From an uncultured Opitutaceae bacterium (GTDB lineage: Bacteria; Verrucomicrobiota; Verrucomicrobiia; Opitutales; Opitutaceae), in NCBI GenBank assembly GCA_937902925.1, contig CALFNN010000042.1, positions 1 to 64,000 of the forward strand: a DNA stretch of 64,000 bases, given 5' to 3'. A program made the position numbers and the translations under genes. The notes under the pieces were generated by a model that saw only the letters and a program-made list of their open reading frames with translations, ran no database searches and was not told the origin of the DNA. Position 1 is the first letter of the stretch. Every line of letters starts with the position of its first letter. Shown here piece after piece: positions 50,852 through 61,400 of this stretch.

Positions 50852-53800
50852 CTACAAATCGAAGGTTGCGGTCACAATGAATTGCCGGGGATCCACGATC
50901 CGGTAGGCCGAGGGTGACCCATCCGGAAAGGCGGCAATGGGCTGAAGTCGGCCGCCCTCCTGGAGGTTGCGCACATTGAGCTGAAACGTTGCGCCGACCT
51001 TGTCGTTCCAAAGCTTGGTGCGATACGTAACGAAGGCGTCGAGGTAGAAATGCGCCGGATCGTAAATCGGTTTGTTCGGATCCAACGCGGTGATCGAGGC
51101 GGGCAGCGACTGGACGCCGTAGAACCCGATCGAGCCCTTGTCCTCCCAGCGCACGGAACCGCCCACGGAGAACTTCCGCCATAGCGGATGTTCGGTGATA
51201 CCCGACAACCGCAGGTTTGTGCTCATCTTGGCCGTATACTGGCGGAGCTGCGACTTCGGCTTGCCTTCCTGTTCGCGGATCACGCCATACGGTGCTTCCA
51301 CGAACGTCTGGAAGTTTTGCTCCGCCGTCTGCGATCCACCGTAATTGTGGGTCCACCAAAGTTGGTCCGGCTCGACCGTGGGATCGATCGTCGGGTCCTT
51401 GATCGTGGTCCAAATCGGCATGCGCAAGTCGATGTAATCCTGAATGGTCCGGGACACGTTGGTCGTCGTCGACTTTTTCTGAGTGATCGAACCCGCCACT
51501 GTCCAATACCGCGTCGGGTTGAAGTTGATCTCAATCTCCGTCCCCGAGGCGGTAATATCGTTGGTCGCCGCGAGGCCCGGATTCTGCGTGATGAGTGCGT
51601 TCCGCAACGCCGGTGCGATTCCGATCTCGACGCAGGCCTCGGCTTCGAGCTGGTCGACCGTCCAGTCCGGATGCGCCGCTTCTATCCAATCGTAGGCGCG
51701 GCTGAACAATTGGAATGGATCAGCCGAGCTGACATCGTGGCGCAGAACGCGCTGGGCGATCGTGTTGGCGTCACCGCTGCGCGAGTTGAGCGCCTTGTTG
51801 ATGTAGTGGTTGACCCGAACGACGAATTTCCCGTTGAACGCGTTGAACGAGAAACCGTAGTCCTTCCCTTCACCGGTGGAATTCGGCAGCGGACGCAGAA
51901 AGAGATCCTGCGCGGGATTCTGCGGCGTGAAGCTATCGGACTGATTGTAGCTCAGGGCAAGACCACCGAGCAGGTTGGAAAAGACGTGGCCCGCAGTGCC
52001 GCTGTTGTTCAGGCTCTCGAGGAACCCCATTCGCCGGAATGGTTTGACGACAACGCCGCCGGTCTTGGTGTCGCCTTGGTTGGTCGACCAGTCGCCCGTC
52101 GACCAATGGCGGATGGCATCGAAGTTGTAGTTCAAGCCATCCGGCGTGAGCTGCTGGGCGGCAGTAAGGCCGCCCAGCGCCCCTTTTAAATTCACCTCGT
52201 CGTGGCGGAGGCCGAACGTGGTCACGATGTGATCGCCCAGCAGATGACTCTGCAGCACGGCGCCCCTCGTTTTCAAGATCGTCTTGCTCGCCCCACCCGC
52301 GCCCCCGCTATAGGCGCTGCGCTGCAGGATCGTAGGTTCGTGGTGGAAGACCCCGGTGGAGGCGTTGCCCCACGTGTAGTTGTAGGTGCCGTATCGAAAT
52401 GCCTGCGGGGCGTAGTCGACATTGTAGCCCACGTTGTCGCCGACGTAATAGTGGATGTAGTTGCGCTGGATGTTGCTGTTCGGCGTCCAGGCGTGATCGC
52501 CCGTAACATAGTCGCGGTAGGACTCGCTGTAGTTTATCCGGTATTTGTATTCATCGTAGGCCGTGAACTGATGCAGCCCCAGCCATTTCAGGGGATTACT
52601 GACGCGAGTCAGGTCGAGCTTGTAGGCGAGCTGGCCGCGGTAGGTATCCCACTTCCGCGGTTGATAGTATTCCCGCGGCGCATCGGTCCCGATGAACAGC
52701 ATCCGGAAATACGGATTGGGCGTGCCGTCGATCAGCCGCTCGTTGACATCAGCGATGAGCTGGTTCGACGCCCCGTTCTGGCTCAGGCCGCTGACTTGAT
52801 TGCGATTATAGCGTTGCGTGTCCTCCCGGAAGAACGAGCCCTGCACGAAGAGCGTCTGCATTGGCGTGTTCAACAACAGTTGGTCGAGGTTGAAGGTGGT
52901 CGTCGCCGTCCGGTCCCAAATCCGGTTGACTGCAGCCAGGTTGATCGACGTCCAGTCATAGAGGGATTGATCGCTGATCGTCGGCGTCGCGGTGAACAAC
53001 GGCTGGGCGCTGATATGTCCCAGCGCCACGCCCGCCGCCCCGGCCGAGGTGATGAAGCGGTCTGGCTGGTTCCCGCTTCCTGGCGCCGTGCCCGAGTTGG
53101 CATTCGGCGCCGTCCAGTAGACCTGATTGTCCGGACCGACAAAAAGCTGGCTGCGCCCGCTTCCCGTGTAGGTATTGAGGAAGGCGTCGGGCAGGCCTTT
53201 CGCGCTCGTGAACGTCCCCACCGTGGCCCCGTTCAGGTGAACTTGCTGTGTCGGTGGATCGAACGACGGCGCGCCGCTGTTCCGCCAATAGGAAACGTTG
53301 TCGCGGGGCGGGACCGCATTGGGGCGGTTGCCGTTCATCCGGTAATAGGAAAAGGAGCCGGAAATCGTCGTATTCTTGAACGGCTGGAACTTGATCATGC
53401 CGTTGTAGCGCACGGTATTTGTGCCCGACGGTTTGCGCACATAACCATCGTGCTGGAATGCACCGCTCGCGCGGATCGCCAGCTTGCCTTTCACGAGCAC
53501 GCGGTTCAGGTCGAGGCTCGTGCGATAGCCATCGTAGCTGTCCGCGCGAAACTGCACCTGCGACCGATCGCGCGTCAGGTTGGCCGCCGCCGGCACCTGG
53601 TTGACCGTGCCGGCAGGACTGCCGAGCCCGAAGACGTTGGCATTCGGTCCGCGGCTCACCTCGACGCCATCGATGTTGAGCGGATCGACCGGCGTGCGCC
53701 CCATGGTTTCAAAATTGCCCATCGAGATGTTGGCGTTGGCGATACCGCGCACGCGATTGGCGTTGGCCGGATCCAGTTCCACGTTGTCCGCCACGCTGCC

Positions 53801-54274
53801 GTTGCGATCCACGGTCAGGTCGGTGAACGTGCCCGTGCCCTCGGTATTCGCGGTGTAGTTGAAGATGTCGTTCACATCGAGCATCGCGAAATCCGACATC
53901 TGCTCTTTGGTCACCACGCTGATCGACATGCCGAGGTCCTCGATCTTCGAGTTGAAGCGCGTCCCGGACATCGTGTTCGAGGCGTAGTAGCCGTTCGTGT
54001 CGGACACGACCTCGAAGGGTGACAGCTCCACCACCTTGTCGCGCTCCGGCGCGGTCGTCTTGGTCACTGGGACGGCCTTTGTCCGATCCGCCTGCATGGC
54101 GTTGAGTTCGGCCGGATCGAGCCGGCCGTTCTTGTTGGCATCATATCTGATGAGATCCGCCGCCGAGACAGCCGGTGACGAGGCGATTTGCGCCCAAGCC
54201 GGCGTGAAGGCGGCGACTGCGATTGCAATTAACAGATGCGGGCGCATCCAACGGATCGAATATTTTGGGGTCAT
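50852..54274 (-). CDS. Giant TonB-dependent receptor with N-terminal EF-hand (array member 2)
   Basis: A 1140-residue paralog of array member 1, one residue shorter and similar along its whole length, evidently from tandem duplication. Signal peptide is residues 1-29, and the EF-hand loop DANKNGRLDPAE is at 45-56. The putative TonB box is KVVELSPFEVVSDT, the plug runs about 95-225 (TMSGTRFNSKIEDLGMSISV, GPNANVFGLGSPAGTVNQVP), and the barrel ends FIVTATFDL. Divergence from member 1 is scattered through the barrel, as expected if the ligands differ. Its upstream DNA shares three elements with member 1. No SusD-like gene accompanies it. Substrate unknown. Confidence 0.92.
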   Translation of the reverse strand: MTPKYSIRWMRPHLLIAIAVAAFTPAWAQIASSPAVSAADLIRYDANKNGRLDPAELNAMQADRTKAVPVTKTTAPERDKVVELSPFEVVSDTNGYYASNTMSGTRFNSKIEDLGMSISVVTKEQMSDFAMLDVNDIFNYTANTEGTGTFTDLTVDRNGSVADNVELDPANANRVRGIANANISMGNFETMGRTPVDPLNIDGVEVSRGPNANVFGLGSPAGTVNQVPAAANLTRDRSQVQFRADSYDGYRTSLDLNRVLVKGKLAIRASGAFQHDGYVRKPSGTNTVRYNGMIKFQPFKNTTISGSFSYYRMNGNRPNAVPPRDNVSYWRNSGAPSFDPPTQQVHLNGATVGTFTSAKGLPDAFLNTYTGSGRSQLFVGPDNQVYWTAPNANSGTAPGSGNQPDRFITSAGAAGVALGHISAQPLFTATPTISDQSLYDWTSINLAAVNRIWDRTATTTFNLDQLLLNTPMQTLFVQGSFFREDTQRYNRNQVSGLSQNGASNQLIADVNERLIDGTPNPYFRMLFIGTDAPREYYQPRKWDTYRGQLAYKLDLTRVSNPLKWLGLHQFTAYDEYKYRINYSESYRDYVTGDHAWTPNSNIQRNYIHYYVGDNVGYNVDYAPQAFRYGTYNYTWGNASTGVFHHEPTILQRSAYSGGAGGASKTILKTRGAVLQSHLLGDHIVTTFGLRHDEVNLKGALGGLTAAQQLTPDGLNYNFDAIRHWSTGDWSTNQGDTKTGGVVVKPFRRMGFLESLNNSGTAGHVFSNLLGGLALSYNQSDSFTPQNPAQDLFLRPLPNSTGEGKDYGFSFNAFNGKFVVRVNHYINKALNSRSGDANTIAQRVLRHDVSSADPFQLFSRAYDWIEAAHPDWTVDQLEAEACVEIGIAPALRNALITQNPGLAATNDITASGTEIEINFNPTRYWTVAGSITQKKSTTTNVSRTIQDYIDLRMPIWTTIKDPTIDPTVEPDQLWWTHNYGGSQTAEQNFQTFVEAPYGVIREQEGKPKSQLRQYTAKMSTNLRLSGITEHPLWRKFSVGGSVRWEDKGSIGFYGVQSLPASITALDPNKPIYDPAHFYLDAFVTYRTKLWNDKVGATFQLNVRNLQEGGRLQPIAAFPDGSPSAYRIVDPRQFIVTATFDL

Positions 54275-54296
54275 AGTTTGCGGCGGTTGGAAGTAG

Positions 54297-54313
54297 CCGT
54301 CAGTCACTGACGG
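54297..54313 (-). promoter_or_regulatory. Leader hairpin before receptor gene 2
   Basis: CCGTCAGT-C-ACTGACGG is a perfect inverted repeat ending 23 bases before the start codon, matching the imperfect copy before receptor gene 1. It could fold in the mRNA leader just upstream of the ribosome site, or bind a protein as DNA. Confidence 0.5.
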
Positions 54314-54367
54314 CCGGAAAGGGGCGGAATTCGCAGACACGGCCGGCTCGCCTGAATCAGCCGCTGC

Positions 54368-54377
54368 GACACGTGTC
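54368..54377. promoter_or_regulatory. 10-bp DNA palindrome before receptor gene 2
   Basis: GACACGTGTC lies 65 bp, centre to centre, from the composite element upstream. The corresponding palindrome of receptor gene 1 lies 64 bp away. The flanking CGA(G)ACACGTGTC sequence is also shared. Confidence 0.55.
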
Positions 54378-54412
54378 TCGGACGCACTCGATCTCTCCCG
54401 ACTTCACCACAC

Positions 54413-54445
54413 GCGACAAGGATCGCCGCCTGACAGTTGTGTCAG
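54413..54445 (-). promoter_or_regulatory. Composite operator-like element before receptor gene 2
   Basis: CTGACA-N4-TGTCAG (54430-54445) has a third half-site GCGACA (54413-54418) 11 bases nearer the gene. The element starts 139 bases before the start codon. A second, slightly degenerate inverted repeat (CTGAC-N6-GTCAG, 54461-54476) lies 31 bp further upstream, about three helical turns away. Confidence 0.7.
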
Positions 54446-54540
54446 CGATACCCGGCATCTCTGACTTTTCCGTCAGCCGCCTATTGCGTATCCATACCTT
54501 ACTGTCGCTAATGGCCGCAACTCGTCGCGGCAGTTGGCAA

Positions 54541-54570
54541 AAAGAAAAACGCGCGGCGTCAGCCGCGCGT
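54541..54570 (-). terminator. Terminator of receptor gene 3 of the array
   Basis: A perfect 9-bp stem (ACGCGCGGC with its complement, loop of four, 54549-54570) is followed on the minus strand by a T-rich run. It lies 36 bases past the receptor stop at 54606. Confidence 0.85.
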
Positions 54571-54605
54571 CGACTGGGGAAATTCGAAACCGCGATCCGC
54601 GAACG

Positions 54606-57600
54606 TCAGAGATCGAACGAGGCGGTCAGGATGAATTGCCGGGGATCGATGATGCGGAAGTTATAGCCGCGGCCGTCGGGATTCACGCCGATGGTCTGGA
54701 GCCGTCCACCCTCGAATGCGTTGCGCACGTTGAGCTGGAAGTTCGCCGAAATGCGGTTGTTGAACAGCCGCAGCCGGTGGGAAATGAAGAGGTCGACGTA
54801 AGTGTGCGGGGAATCGTAAACCGGTTTCGAGGGATCGAGCGAGCGAACCACGTCGTCGGCGTCGGGCGCAGCGCCAAGGAAACCGATCGAACCCCGGTCC
54901 TCCCAACGCAACGCTCCACCGACGACCGTGCGGCGGATCCAGTCCCGTTCGATGTCGAGGCCGGCGAGTTTATAGCTGGTCGTGGCGCTCCAGTGCCACT
55001 CACGGACCTGGGAGCGCGACTTCCCCTGGTTGGCCGTGGCGAGTTTGTAGGGAGCCAATACCACACCCTGATAAAACGCCTCCGGCGTGCCTGCACTGCC
55101 GTAGCGCGTCATCCACCACTGGCTGCCGTCGACCGGGTTGATGACGTCCTGCCAAACGGGAAGCCGATAGTCGAAATAACGCTGGATGTTCGGCGAGAGG
55201 TTGCTGTCGATCGTTTTCTGCTCCGAGCCGGCGACCTTGAGCGTCCAGTAGTTCGAAGGATTGAAATTGATTTCAAATTCCCAGCCCTTCGAGGCGACAT
55301 CCTGTGTCGCCGCGATGCTCTTGCCGACAATGTTCTCGATGAACCCGCCGGGGAGGCCCATCAGCTTGTAAACTTCCGACCGCTGTTGCTCCGCGGTGAA
55401 CTCGGGATGCAGCTGCGCGACCCACTCGGTCGCCCGGTCCTCGAGGTTGAATCCGTCGCTGCCGAAGTCGATGCGATTGGCGCGCGTGGCGACGATGCCG
55501 GCGTCACCCCCGCGGGAATCCAGCTGCGAGTTCTCGTAGCGATTGATGCGCATCGAGAGCTTTTGGTGAAACAGGCTCAAGTTGACGCCGTAGTCCTCGC
55601 CCTCCCCCGTCGGACTCGGGAGAAGTTCGCCGAAGAGATCGTATTGAGCCGCCGCCGGCTGAAAGGTGTTGGAGGTGTTGTAATACACACTGCTGTTGCG
55701 CAACGAATCGGCGAGAAACGACAGCAGGCCCGGGCCACTGTTGGCGCGGCGGTCGATCGGCTTCCAATGTTGGAACGGCTTCACGACGATTCCGCGGGTG
55801 CGGGTCGTGCCTTGCTGCTCGGACCAGTTGCGCCAGACATTGAGCGGGGAAAGATCGTAGAGACCGGTGGCGGGATCGATCGTCGCTCCGTTGGAATCGC
55901 GGCTGCGATTGCGATCGCGGCGCGTGCCGACCGTGGTGACGACCCGCTCGCCCAGCCAGAAGCTCTGGAGCACGGCGCCGCGCGAGCGGATTTCGCGCTG
56001 ATTGCGGCTCGAGACATAGGATTCCTGCCCGATCGTCGCCGGTTCGGTGACCCACTGACCCGTGCCGCCGTCATACCAGTGAAAGTCGTAGGTGCCGCTC
56101 ACCCCGTAGAGCGCCGGAGGCGCGTAATCGATGTTCTGCCCCTTGGCGTCGCCAAGATAGTATTTGAAATACGCCCGGTTGGCGGCATTGCCGTTCGCGC
56201 GGTTGGCCGTGTTCACCCAGGTGTGATCGTCGGTCACAATCTCGCGGTAGCGGTAGAGGCCGGACGTGATCCGGCGCCCCTCCAGATAGCCCGAAACCCG
56301 ATGCCGCCCGAGCCAGTGCAGCCAGGGAGCCCTAGCCTGCTCGAGATTGAGTTGATAAGCCACCTGCACGCGTCCGTTGTCATTCAGCGACGGCCGGTTG
56401 TAGGTAGTGGGCTCGGATGCGCCAAGATAGGGCCGGAGAAAATAGGGATTGGTCGAGCCGTCGAGGAGCTTTTCGTTCACATCGATGAAGAGAATCGAAG
56501 AATTGCCGCTGATAAAATTGCGGCTGTAGTTGTCGACGTCCTCGCGGAACCAGCCCGCCTGAGCCGCGAGGAGGTGGACCGGCGTATTGATGAAGAATTG
56601 TTCCAGCTCGACGCGATAGGTGTCGGCTTTTTTCCGGGCAAAATTGGGCGCAACGTAGTTGATGCCCGTCCAGTCGTAGAGACTGGAATCGGTGATGCCC
56701 GGCGTGGTGAAGAGCGGCATCGTGGAACCGCGGGAGCGCATGATGGCGGTGGCCGATTCCAGGAAGCGGACATTGGTGTTGGGCGAATTGGCATTCGTCG
56801 TGGAGGTCGTGCGGTTGACACTCCAGTAGGCCACACCGCCGCCGTCGATATACATGCCCGGGCGATTATAGAATCCGGTTCCCTGGGAAATGAGGCCGGG
56901 CGGCAGCGCCCCGTCCTGCCCCTGCGTGAAGGTTCCGACCGCGACGCCGTTGACCTTGGCCGTCCACGTCGTCGGATCCCACGTCGGGCTGCCTACCGAG
57001 CGCCAGTAGGTAGTCGTGTCGCGCGGAGTCAGGTAGTTCGGTCGGCGCGCGAAGTTGTGATACGACTCGTAGCTCCCGCGAATCGTCGTGTTCTTGAACG
57101 GACGGTAGGTGAACATCGCCTCCTGGCGGCGGGTGATGTCCTTGGAGGGCTTGCGCACGTAGCCCGTGGAGTCGTAGAGGCCGAGCACGCGCACGGCCAG
57201 TTTGTCGCGGAACAACGACCGGTTAAGGTCGATGCTGGCGCGGTAGCCGCTGTAACTGTCGACGCGAATCGTGGCGGCGGACCGGTCGCGCGTGAGATTC
57301 GCCTGGCTTTGGATGACATTCACCGTGCCCGACGCATTCCCCAGGCCGAAGATATTTGAATTCGGACCCCGACTGATCTCAATGCCGTCGACGTTATAGG
57401 TATCGATCGGAATGCTGCTGTCGCTGGCAAAATTGCCGCGCGCAATGTTCGCCGACGCGATGCCGCGGATGCGATTGGCCGTGGTGGGACTACCCTGCAC
57501 CGCGTCATTGACGTCACCGTTTCGACCCACGCTAAAGTCGGTGAAATTACCCGTGCCCTCGGTGTTCGCCTCGTAGAGGAAAATATCGTTGATATCGACC

Positions 57601-58001
57601 GACGCAGTATCGAGCAGTTGCTGTTTGGTCACGACGGTGATCGATGAAGCCAGGTCCTCGATCTTCGAATTCAAGCGCGTTCCCGAAAGCGTGTTCGAGG
57701 CATAATAGCCGTTCTGGCCCTCATCCGTGACCTCGAATGGCGACATTTCCACCACGTCGGGGGTGGCGGAAGCCGCCTTCACGGTCACACCCGCCGCCCT
57801 GGCGAGGTCGGAGCGCCGGGCTGCCAGCTCGCCGGGATCGAGCCTGCCGTTTTTATTTGCATCGTATTTCGCCAGGTCCGCCGCCGGAACCGGGGATGTG
57901 GTCGCCTGTTGCGCGAGCAACGGCAGTCCGGAACAGGACACAATTATTGAAAGCATCACGCCGAAACCGAGTGAGCGGGGAAGCCAATGTTCTTTTTTCA
58001 T
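54606..58001 (-). CDS. Giant TonB-dependent receptor with N-terminal EF-hand (array member 3)
   Basis: A 1131-residue receptor, more distant from members 1 and 2 than they are from each other. The signal peptide is residues 1-31 (SIIVSCSGLPLLAQ). The EF-hand loop DANKNGRLDPGE is at residues 47-58. The putative TonB box is VVEMSPFEVTDE, the plug spans about 95-230 (SKIEDLASSITVVTKQQLLD, ISRGPNSNIFGLGNASGTVN), and the barrel ends FILTASFDL. It starts at ATG 58001 with no strong Shine-Dalgarno sequence. It shares the upstream composite element in degenerate form. Substrate unknown, and there is no SusD partner. Confidence 0.92.
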   Translation of the reverse strand: MKKEHWLPRSLGFGVMLSIIVSCSGLPLLAQQATTSPVPAADLAKYDANKNGRLDPGELAARRSDLARAAGVTVKAASATPDVVEMSPFEVTDEGQNGYYASNTLSGTRLNSKIEDLASSITVVTKQQLLDTASVDINDIFLYEANTEGTGNFTDFSVGRNGDVNDAVQGSPTTANRIRGIASANIARGNFASDSSIPIDTYNVDGIEISRGPNSNIFGLGNASGTVNVIQSQANLTRDRSAATIRVDSYSGYRASIDLNRSLFRDKLAVRVLGLYDSTGYVRKPSKDITRRQEAMFTYRPFKNTTIRGSYESYHNFARRPNYLTPRDTTTYWRSVGSPTWDPTTWTAKVNGVAVGTFTQGQDGALPPGLISQGTGFYNRPGMYIDGGGVAYWSVNRTTSTTNANSPNTNVRFLESATAIMRSRGSTMPLFTTPGITDSSLYDWTGINYVAPNFARKKADTYRVELEQFFINTPVHLLAAQAGWFREDVDNYSRNFISGNSSILFIDVNEKLLDGSTNPYFLRPYLGASEPTTYNRPSLNDNGRVQVAYQLNLEQARAPWLHWLGRHRVSGYLEGRRITSGLYRYREIVTDDHTWVNTANRANGNAANRAYFKYYLGDAKGQNIDYAPPALYGVSGTYDFHWYDGGTGQWVTEPATIGQESYVSSRNQREIRSRGAVLQSFWLGERVVTTVGTRRDRNRSRDSNGATIDPATGLYDLSPLNVWRNWSEQQGTTRTRGIVVKPFQHWKPIDRRANSGPGLLSFLADSLRNSSVYYNTSNTFQPAAAQYDLFGELLPSPTGEGEDYGVNLSLFHQKLSMRINRYENSQLDSRGGDAGIVATRANRIDFGSDGFNLEDRATEWVAQLHPEFTAEQQRSEVYKLMGLPGGFIENIVGKSIAATQDVASKGWEFEINFNPSNYWTLKVAGSEQKTIDSNLSPNIQRYFDYRLPVWQDVINPVDGSQWWMTRYGSAGTPEAFYQGVVLAPYKLATANQGKSRSQVREWHWSATTSYKLAGLDIERDWIRRTVVGGALRWEDRGSIGFLGAAPDADDVVRSLDPSKPVYDSPHTYVDLFISHRLRLFNNRISANFQLNVRNAFEGGRLQTIGVNPDGRGYNFRIIDPRQFILTASFDL

Positions 58002-58367
58002 AGGGTAGTGTAAGTTGGGCCCGGCTCATTCCGCGAAAGTCGCCAGGCGCGCCGGCCGGAGTATCACCGCGCGACCACCACGGTCCGCTTTGCATCACAA
58101 ATCACCGGTGCGAAACGAGAGTGCCAGCGCGGCGCTCATGCTGACAACGTGCACCGCCTTACAATTCGGTCAGCGCTCCGCTCCCCACGCTCAGCGGCCG
58201 GAAAAAGCAGCCGGGCTGGATGAGATTCCAGTCCCCGACCGGATGCGGAGGGCCGAATTCCTGTTACGCCAGCATACAACATAGTGCCGACGGCCACCGC
58301 AAAACCCTGCCGGTGCTCGACTCCACGGCCGCCGCCGATTCTCCGGTCTCAGCGAACAACAACCTCA
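58002..58367. promoter_or_regulatory. Promoter region of receptor gene 3
   Basis: A 366-base non-coding stretch. Besides the composite element at 58141-58173 it has an 8-bp palindrome CACCGGTG (58103-58110). Its centre is 59 bp from the composite element, close to the 64-65 bp of the ACACGTGT palindromes before genes 1 and 2. No protein-like frame is seen. Confidence 0.45.
58141..58173 (-). promoter_or_regulatory. Composite operator-like element (degenerate) before receptor gene 3
   Basis: The inverted repeat here is imperfect (CTTACA-N4-GGTCAG, 58158-58173, one mismatch in each arm), but the third half-site is perfect (CTGACA, 58141-58146) with the same 11-base spacing. On the minus strand it also shares the following GGCGG sequence with gene 2. 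It starts 140 bases before the start codon. Confidence 0.55.
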
Positions 58368-58400
58368 TAAAAAACTCCCCTGCCGCCGGGCAGGGGAGTT
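58368..58400 (-). terminator. Terminator of receptor gene 4 of the array
   Basis: A perfect 12-bp stem (AACTCCCCTGCC with its complement, loop GCCG, 58373-58400) is followed on the minus strand by six T. It lies 52 bases past the receptor stop at 58452. Confidence 0.9.
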
Positions 58401-58451
58401 GTGGGCGAATCGGACAGGCCGGCCTTCAGCGAGGCCGGCTGCTCGTTGCGG

Positions 58452-61400
58452 TCAGAAGTCGAATGTCGAAGTCAGGAACCACGTTCGCGGATCGACGATG
58501 CGATACTGGGCCGGCGAGCCGTCCGCGTTGAAGATGATCGGCCGGAGCCCGCCCTTCTCCGTCGCATCGCGGACGTTCAACTGAAACTTCGCCCGCACGT
58601 TTTTGCCGAACAAATCCCGGCGCGTCGTATATGAAATCCAGAGATCCACGTTGGTGGTGGCCGGGATCGTGATCGGCTTGGTCAGGTCCGGATATGAGAT
58701 CAGGCTCTGCGTAGGCGTCGGATGAGTGAACTTCGCCGGATTCAGGTCGCCATAATAACTGACCACAGCGTTGGACGCCCAACGCAGACTGCCGCCCACC
58801 GCGAGGCCCCTCAGCTTCCCTTCCTGGAAGGAATAGTTGGAGATGAGACTGCTGCTCCATTCGCGCTGGCTCGGGGACTTGGTCCCCTGCAACGTGATCA
58901 ACTGATACAGTTGCGAATCAACAATGCCGTAGTAGGTGCTCTGCGGCGTGCTTCTCGCCCCGGTGGTGTTGGAGTTGGCATCGCCGGTGTAGCCGTAGCT
59001 GTTCCAAAAATCGCCCAGATATAGTTTGTTGCCGTTCGCTCTCGTATAAACGGTCGGCAGGTCGGCCGCCTTCAGGTTCTGCCAGAAGTTCAGGCGGCCG
59101 TTGCCGCTTTCCGCGGTGCCCGTGCCATAGAGCCAGGCGGTGATTTCACCGATGGCGTTGTTGTAGGTCGAGACCTGCTGGCCGACGGTGACCTTGATGT
59201 TCCAATTGCGCAGCGGGTTGTAGATCAACGAGCCCTCCATCCCCTTGGATTCCTGGGAATTGGTGCCTTGGATGTTGGTATTCGGCCACGGGATGAGTCC
59301 ACCGGACTGCCAGGCGGCCACGACCTGTTTTCCGTCGGACGTCTTCTCCGGCCCAGCCACGATCGCGTTGATCTGGTCCTGCATCGCGCTCGTCAACGGA
59401 TACACCGTGTTGTTGTCGAAGTTCACATCCGCCGGGTCCTCACCATTGCGAATACGCACGACTTCTCGCGCCCAGGCGAACGTGCTGCTCGTGTCGATGC
59501 GCTGGGCCCGCCCGATGGCGGTGCCGGCGGCGGACGACACGGCATGCTCGTTGGTGGACTTATACCAGCTGAGGGTCCACACCAGCTTGTTGTTGAACAT
59601 CGACCCGCGCACCCCGTAGTCCTTGCCGGTGCCGGAAGGCTTGGGCAAGAGGTTGCCAAAATAATCCGTGGTCGTGGTCGTCGGCGGGGTAAAGTTATTC
59701 GACTTGTTGTAAGAGAAGCCGAGATTGCGCACAAAATCCGCCAGCCAGTTTCCCCGTTCCGCCGCCGAATCGAGGGAGTGCCATCCGCTGAACGGCCGGG
59801 CGACGACGCCGATGGTGCTGGTGCGACCGGAGGCCACGTAGGGAGCGGCTCCGATTACCGACGACAACGGCTCATTGCCAACGCCGTTCGTGTAGAAGGC
59901 AGTCGTGGGGATGGCCGTGTTGTCCGGGTATCTGCCGTTATACGTGTAGATCTTCGCCTTGTCGTAACGCGTGCCGAGCGTCGGGATGATGCGGTTGCCC
60001 CACAGGCTGCCTTGGTAGGCAAAGCTCTGCGCCGTGAGAATCTTGTTGGTCACGCCAAAATTCGCTCCGGCGAAGAACAGCTCGGGGTCCATGGTCATGT
60101 TGGTCGTCTGCCAGCTTCCCGCGCCATTCCAGTCATAGTAGTTGAGCGCCACCTGATTGGGGCCGCCAAAGTCGGGATCGCCCAGCTTGGCGACCCCCTG
60201 GCTCACCTGGCCCTGGCCGCCGCCGCCCAAGTAGTAGTGGCGCTCGATCGATGACGACTGTCCAAAACTGAAGCCCGCCGTCTGCTCGTTGGGCAGGAAC
60301 CGCGGATCGCCCGAGGTGAACCCAAGGCGGTAACGCAGATTGTTCTTCCAATCCTTCTGTTGGGTTCCGAGCGCCGAGAACCGGTGGTTTCCCAGGAAAC
60401 GGGTCCAGCCCTCGTTCTTGGAGAACTTGAGGTCATACACCAGCATGGCGCGCAGGTTGTCGTTCACTTCCGGGCTGTTGAAACTGTCTTCCTGATAGTC
60501 GAGGATAAACGGCGCCCCAAAGTAAGGGTTCGTGGCCCCGTTCATCAGCTTCTTGTTGGTATCGACGAAGATTCTCGTGGCTTGGTTGGCCTGCCCGAGG
60601 CCGTAATGATCCCATTGATTGTATTCCTGGCGGAACCAGCCCGCATTGAAATTCAACGTCGGGAGAATCTCCTGCGTCCACTCGAGGTTGTAGGTCCGCC
60701 CCGTTGCCGAGCCATAGTTGGCGCCCTGGGAATTATATTTCGTCCAATCGTAGAGATTCTTGTCCGTGATCCCGACGTTATACCAGGTCGAGTAGCTTGT
60801 CGCCCCGGTGCTCGCCGGCGGCACGGGCGTCACAAACCCCGCCGACTCGGTCTGGTAGTTGTTGGCGATGATCCATTGCGCCGCGGTCCGGCCTGCCGCC
60901 GTTGCGGCCGGCAGCGCCGCCGATCCGTTCGTGTTCGCTCCAGTCGTTGCATTGGCCACAAAGGCGTTTACGAACTGACCGCCATCGACGTTCAGCGAGT
61001 TGTGTCCGAGCACGGCCAAGCCCGGAACATAATATGCAGAGGTCGTGCCGGTGAACGCCCCGCTGCCGTTGACCGACAGCGTCACCCCGGTGGCCAGCGC
61101 CGCCGCATAGCGGGGGTCCAGCGTCGAGGCCAGAAACGGCCCCTTCACCGTGCCGTTGGCCAATGTGATCGTCTGCGTGGTTGGGTCCCAGCCCGGCCTG
61201 CCGGCTTCGACCCACGGCGTGATATAGTCCGACGGCTCGATGTAGTTCGGCCGGTTGTTGTTGTTGGCGTAATATTCAAAACTGCCCGTGATCTTGGTTT
61301 TGGAAAACGGCTGGTAGGTGAATGCCGCAAACCGCCGACGGTAGATATCCGACGACGGCTTCCGTTCGAAACCCTTGTGATCCTCCAGCCAGGCCAGATA

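Noticed and set aside
54534-57359. A 941-codon plus-strand frame opposite receptor gene 3, and similar frames at 48272-50395, 52202-54022 and 60360-62411
   Set aside because: The same antisense pattern is repeated over each receptor gene, with Arg/Val/Asp-rich composition and no recognisable domain. Parallel occurrence over paralogs follows from the shared codon use of the sense genes.
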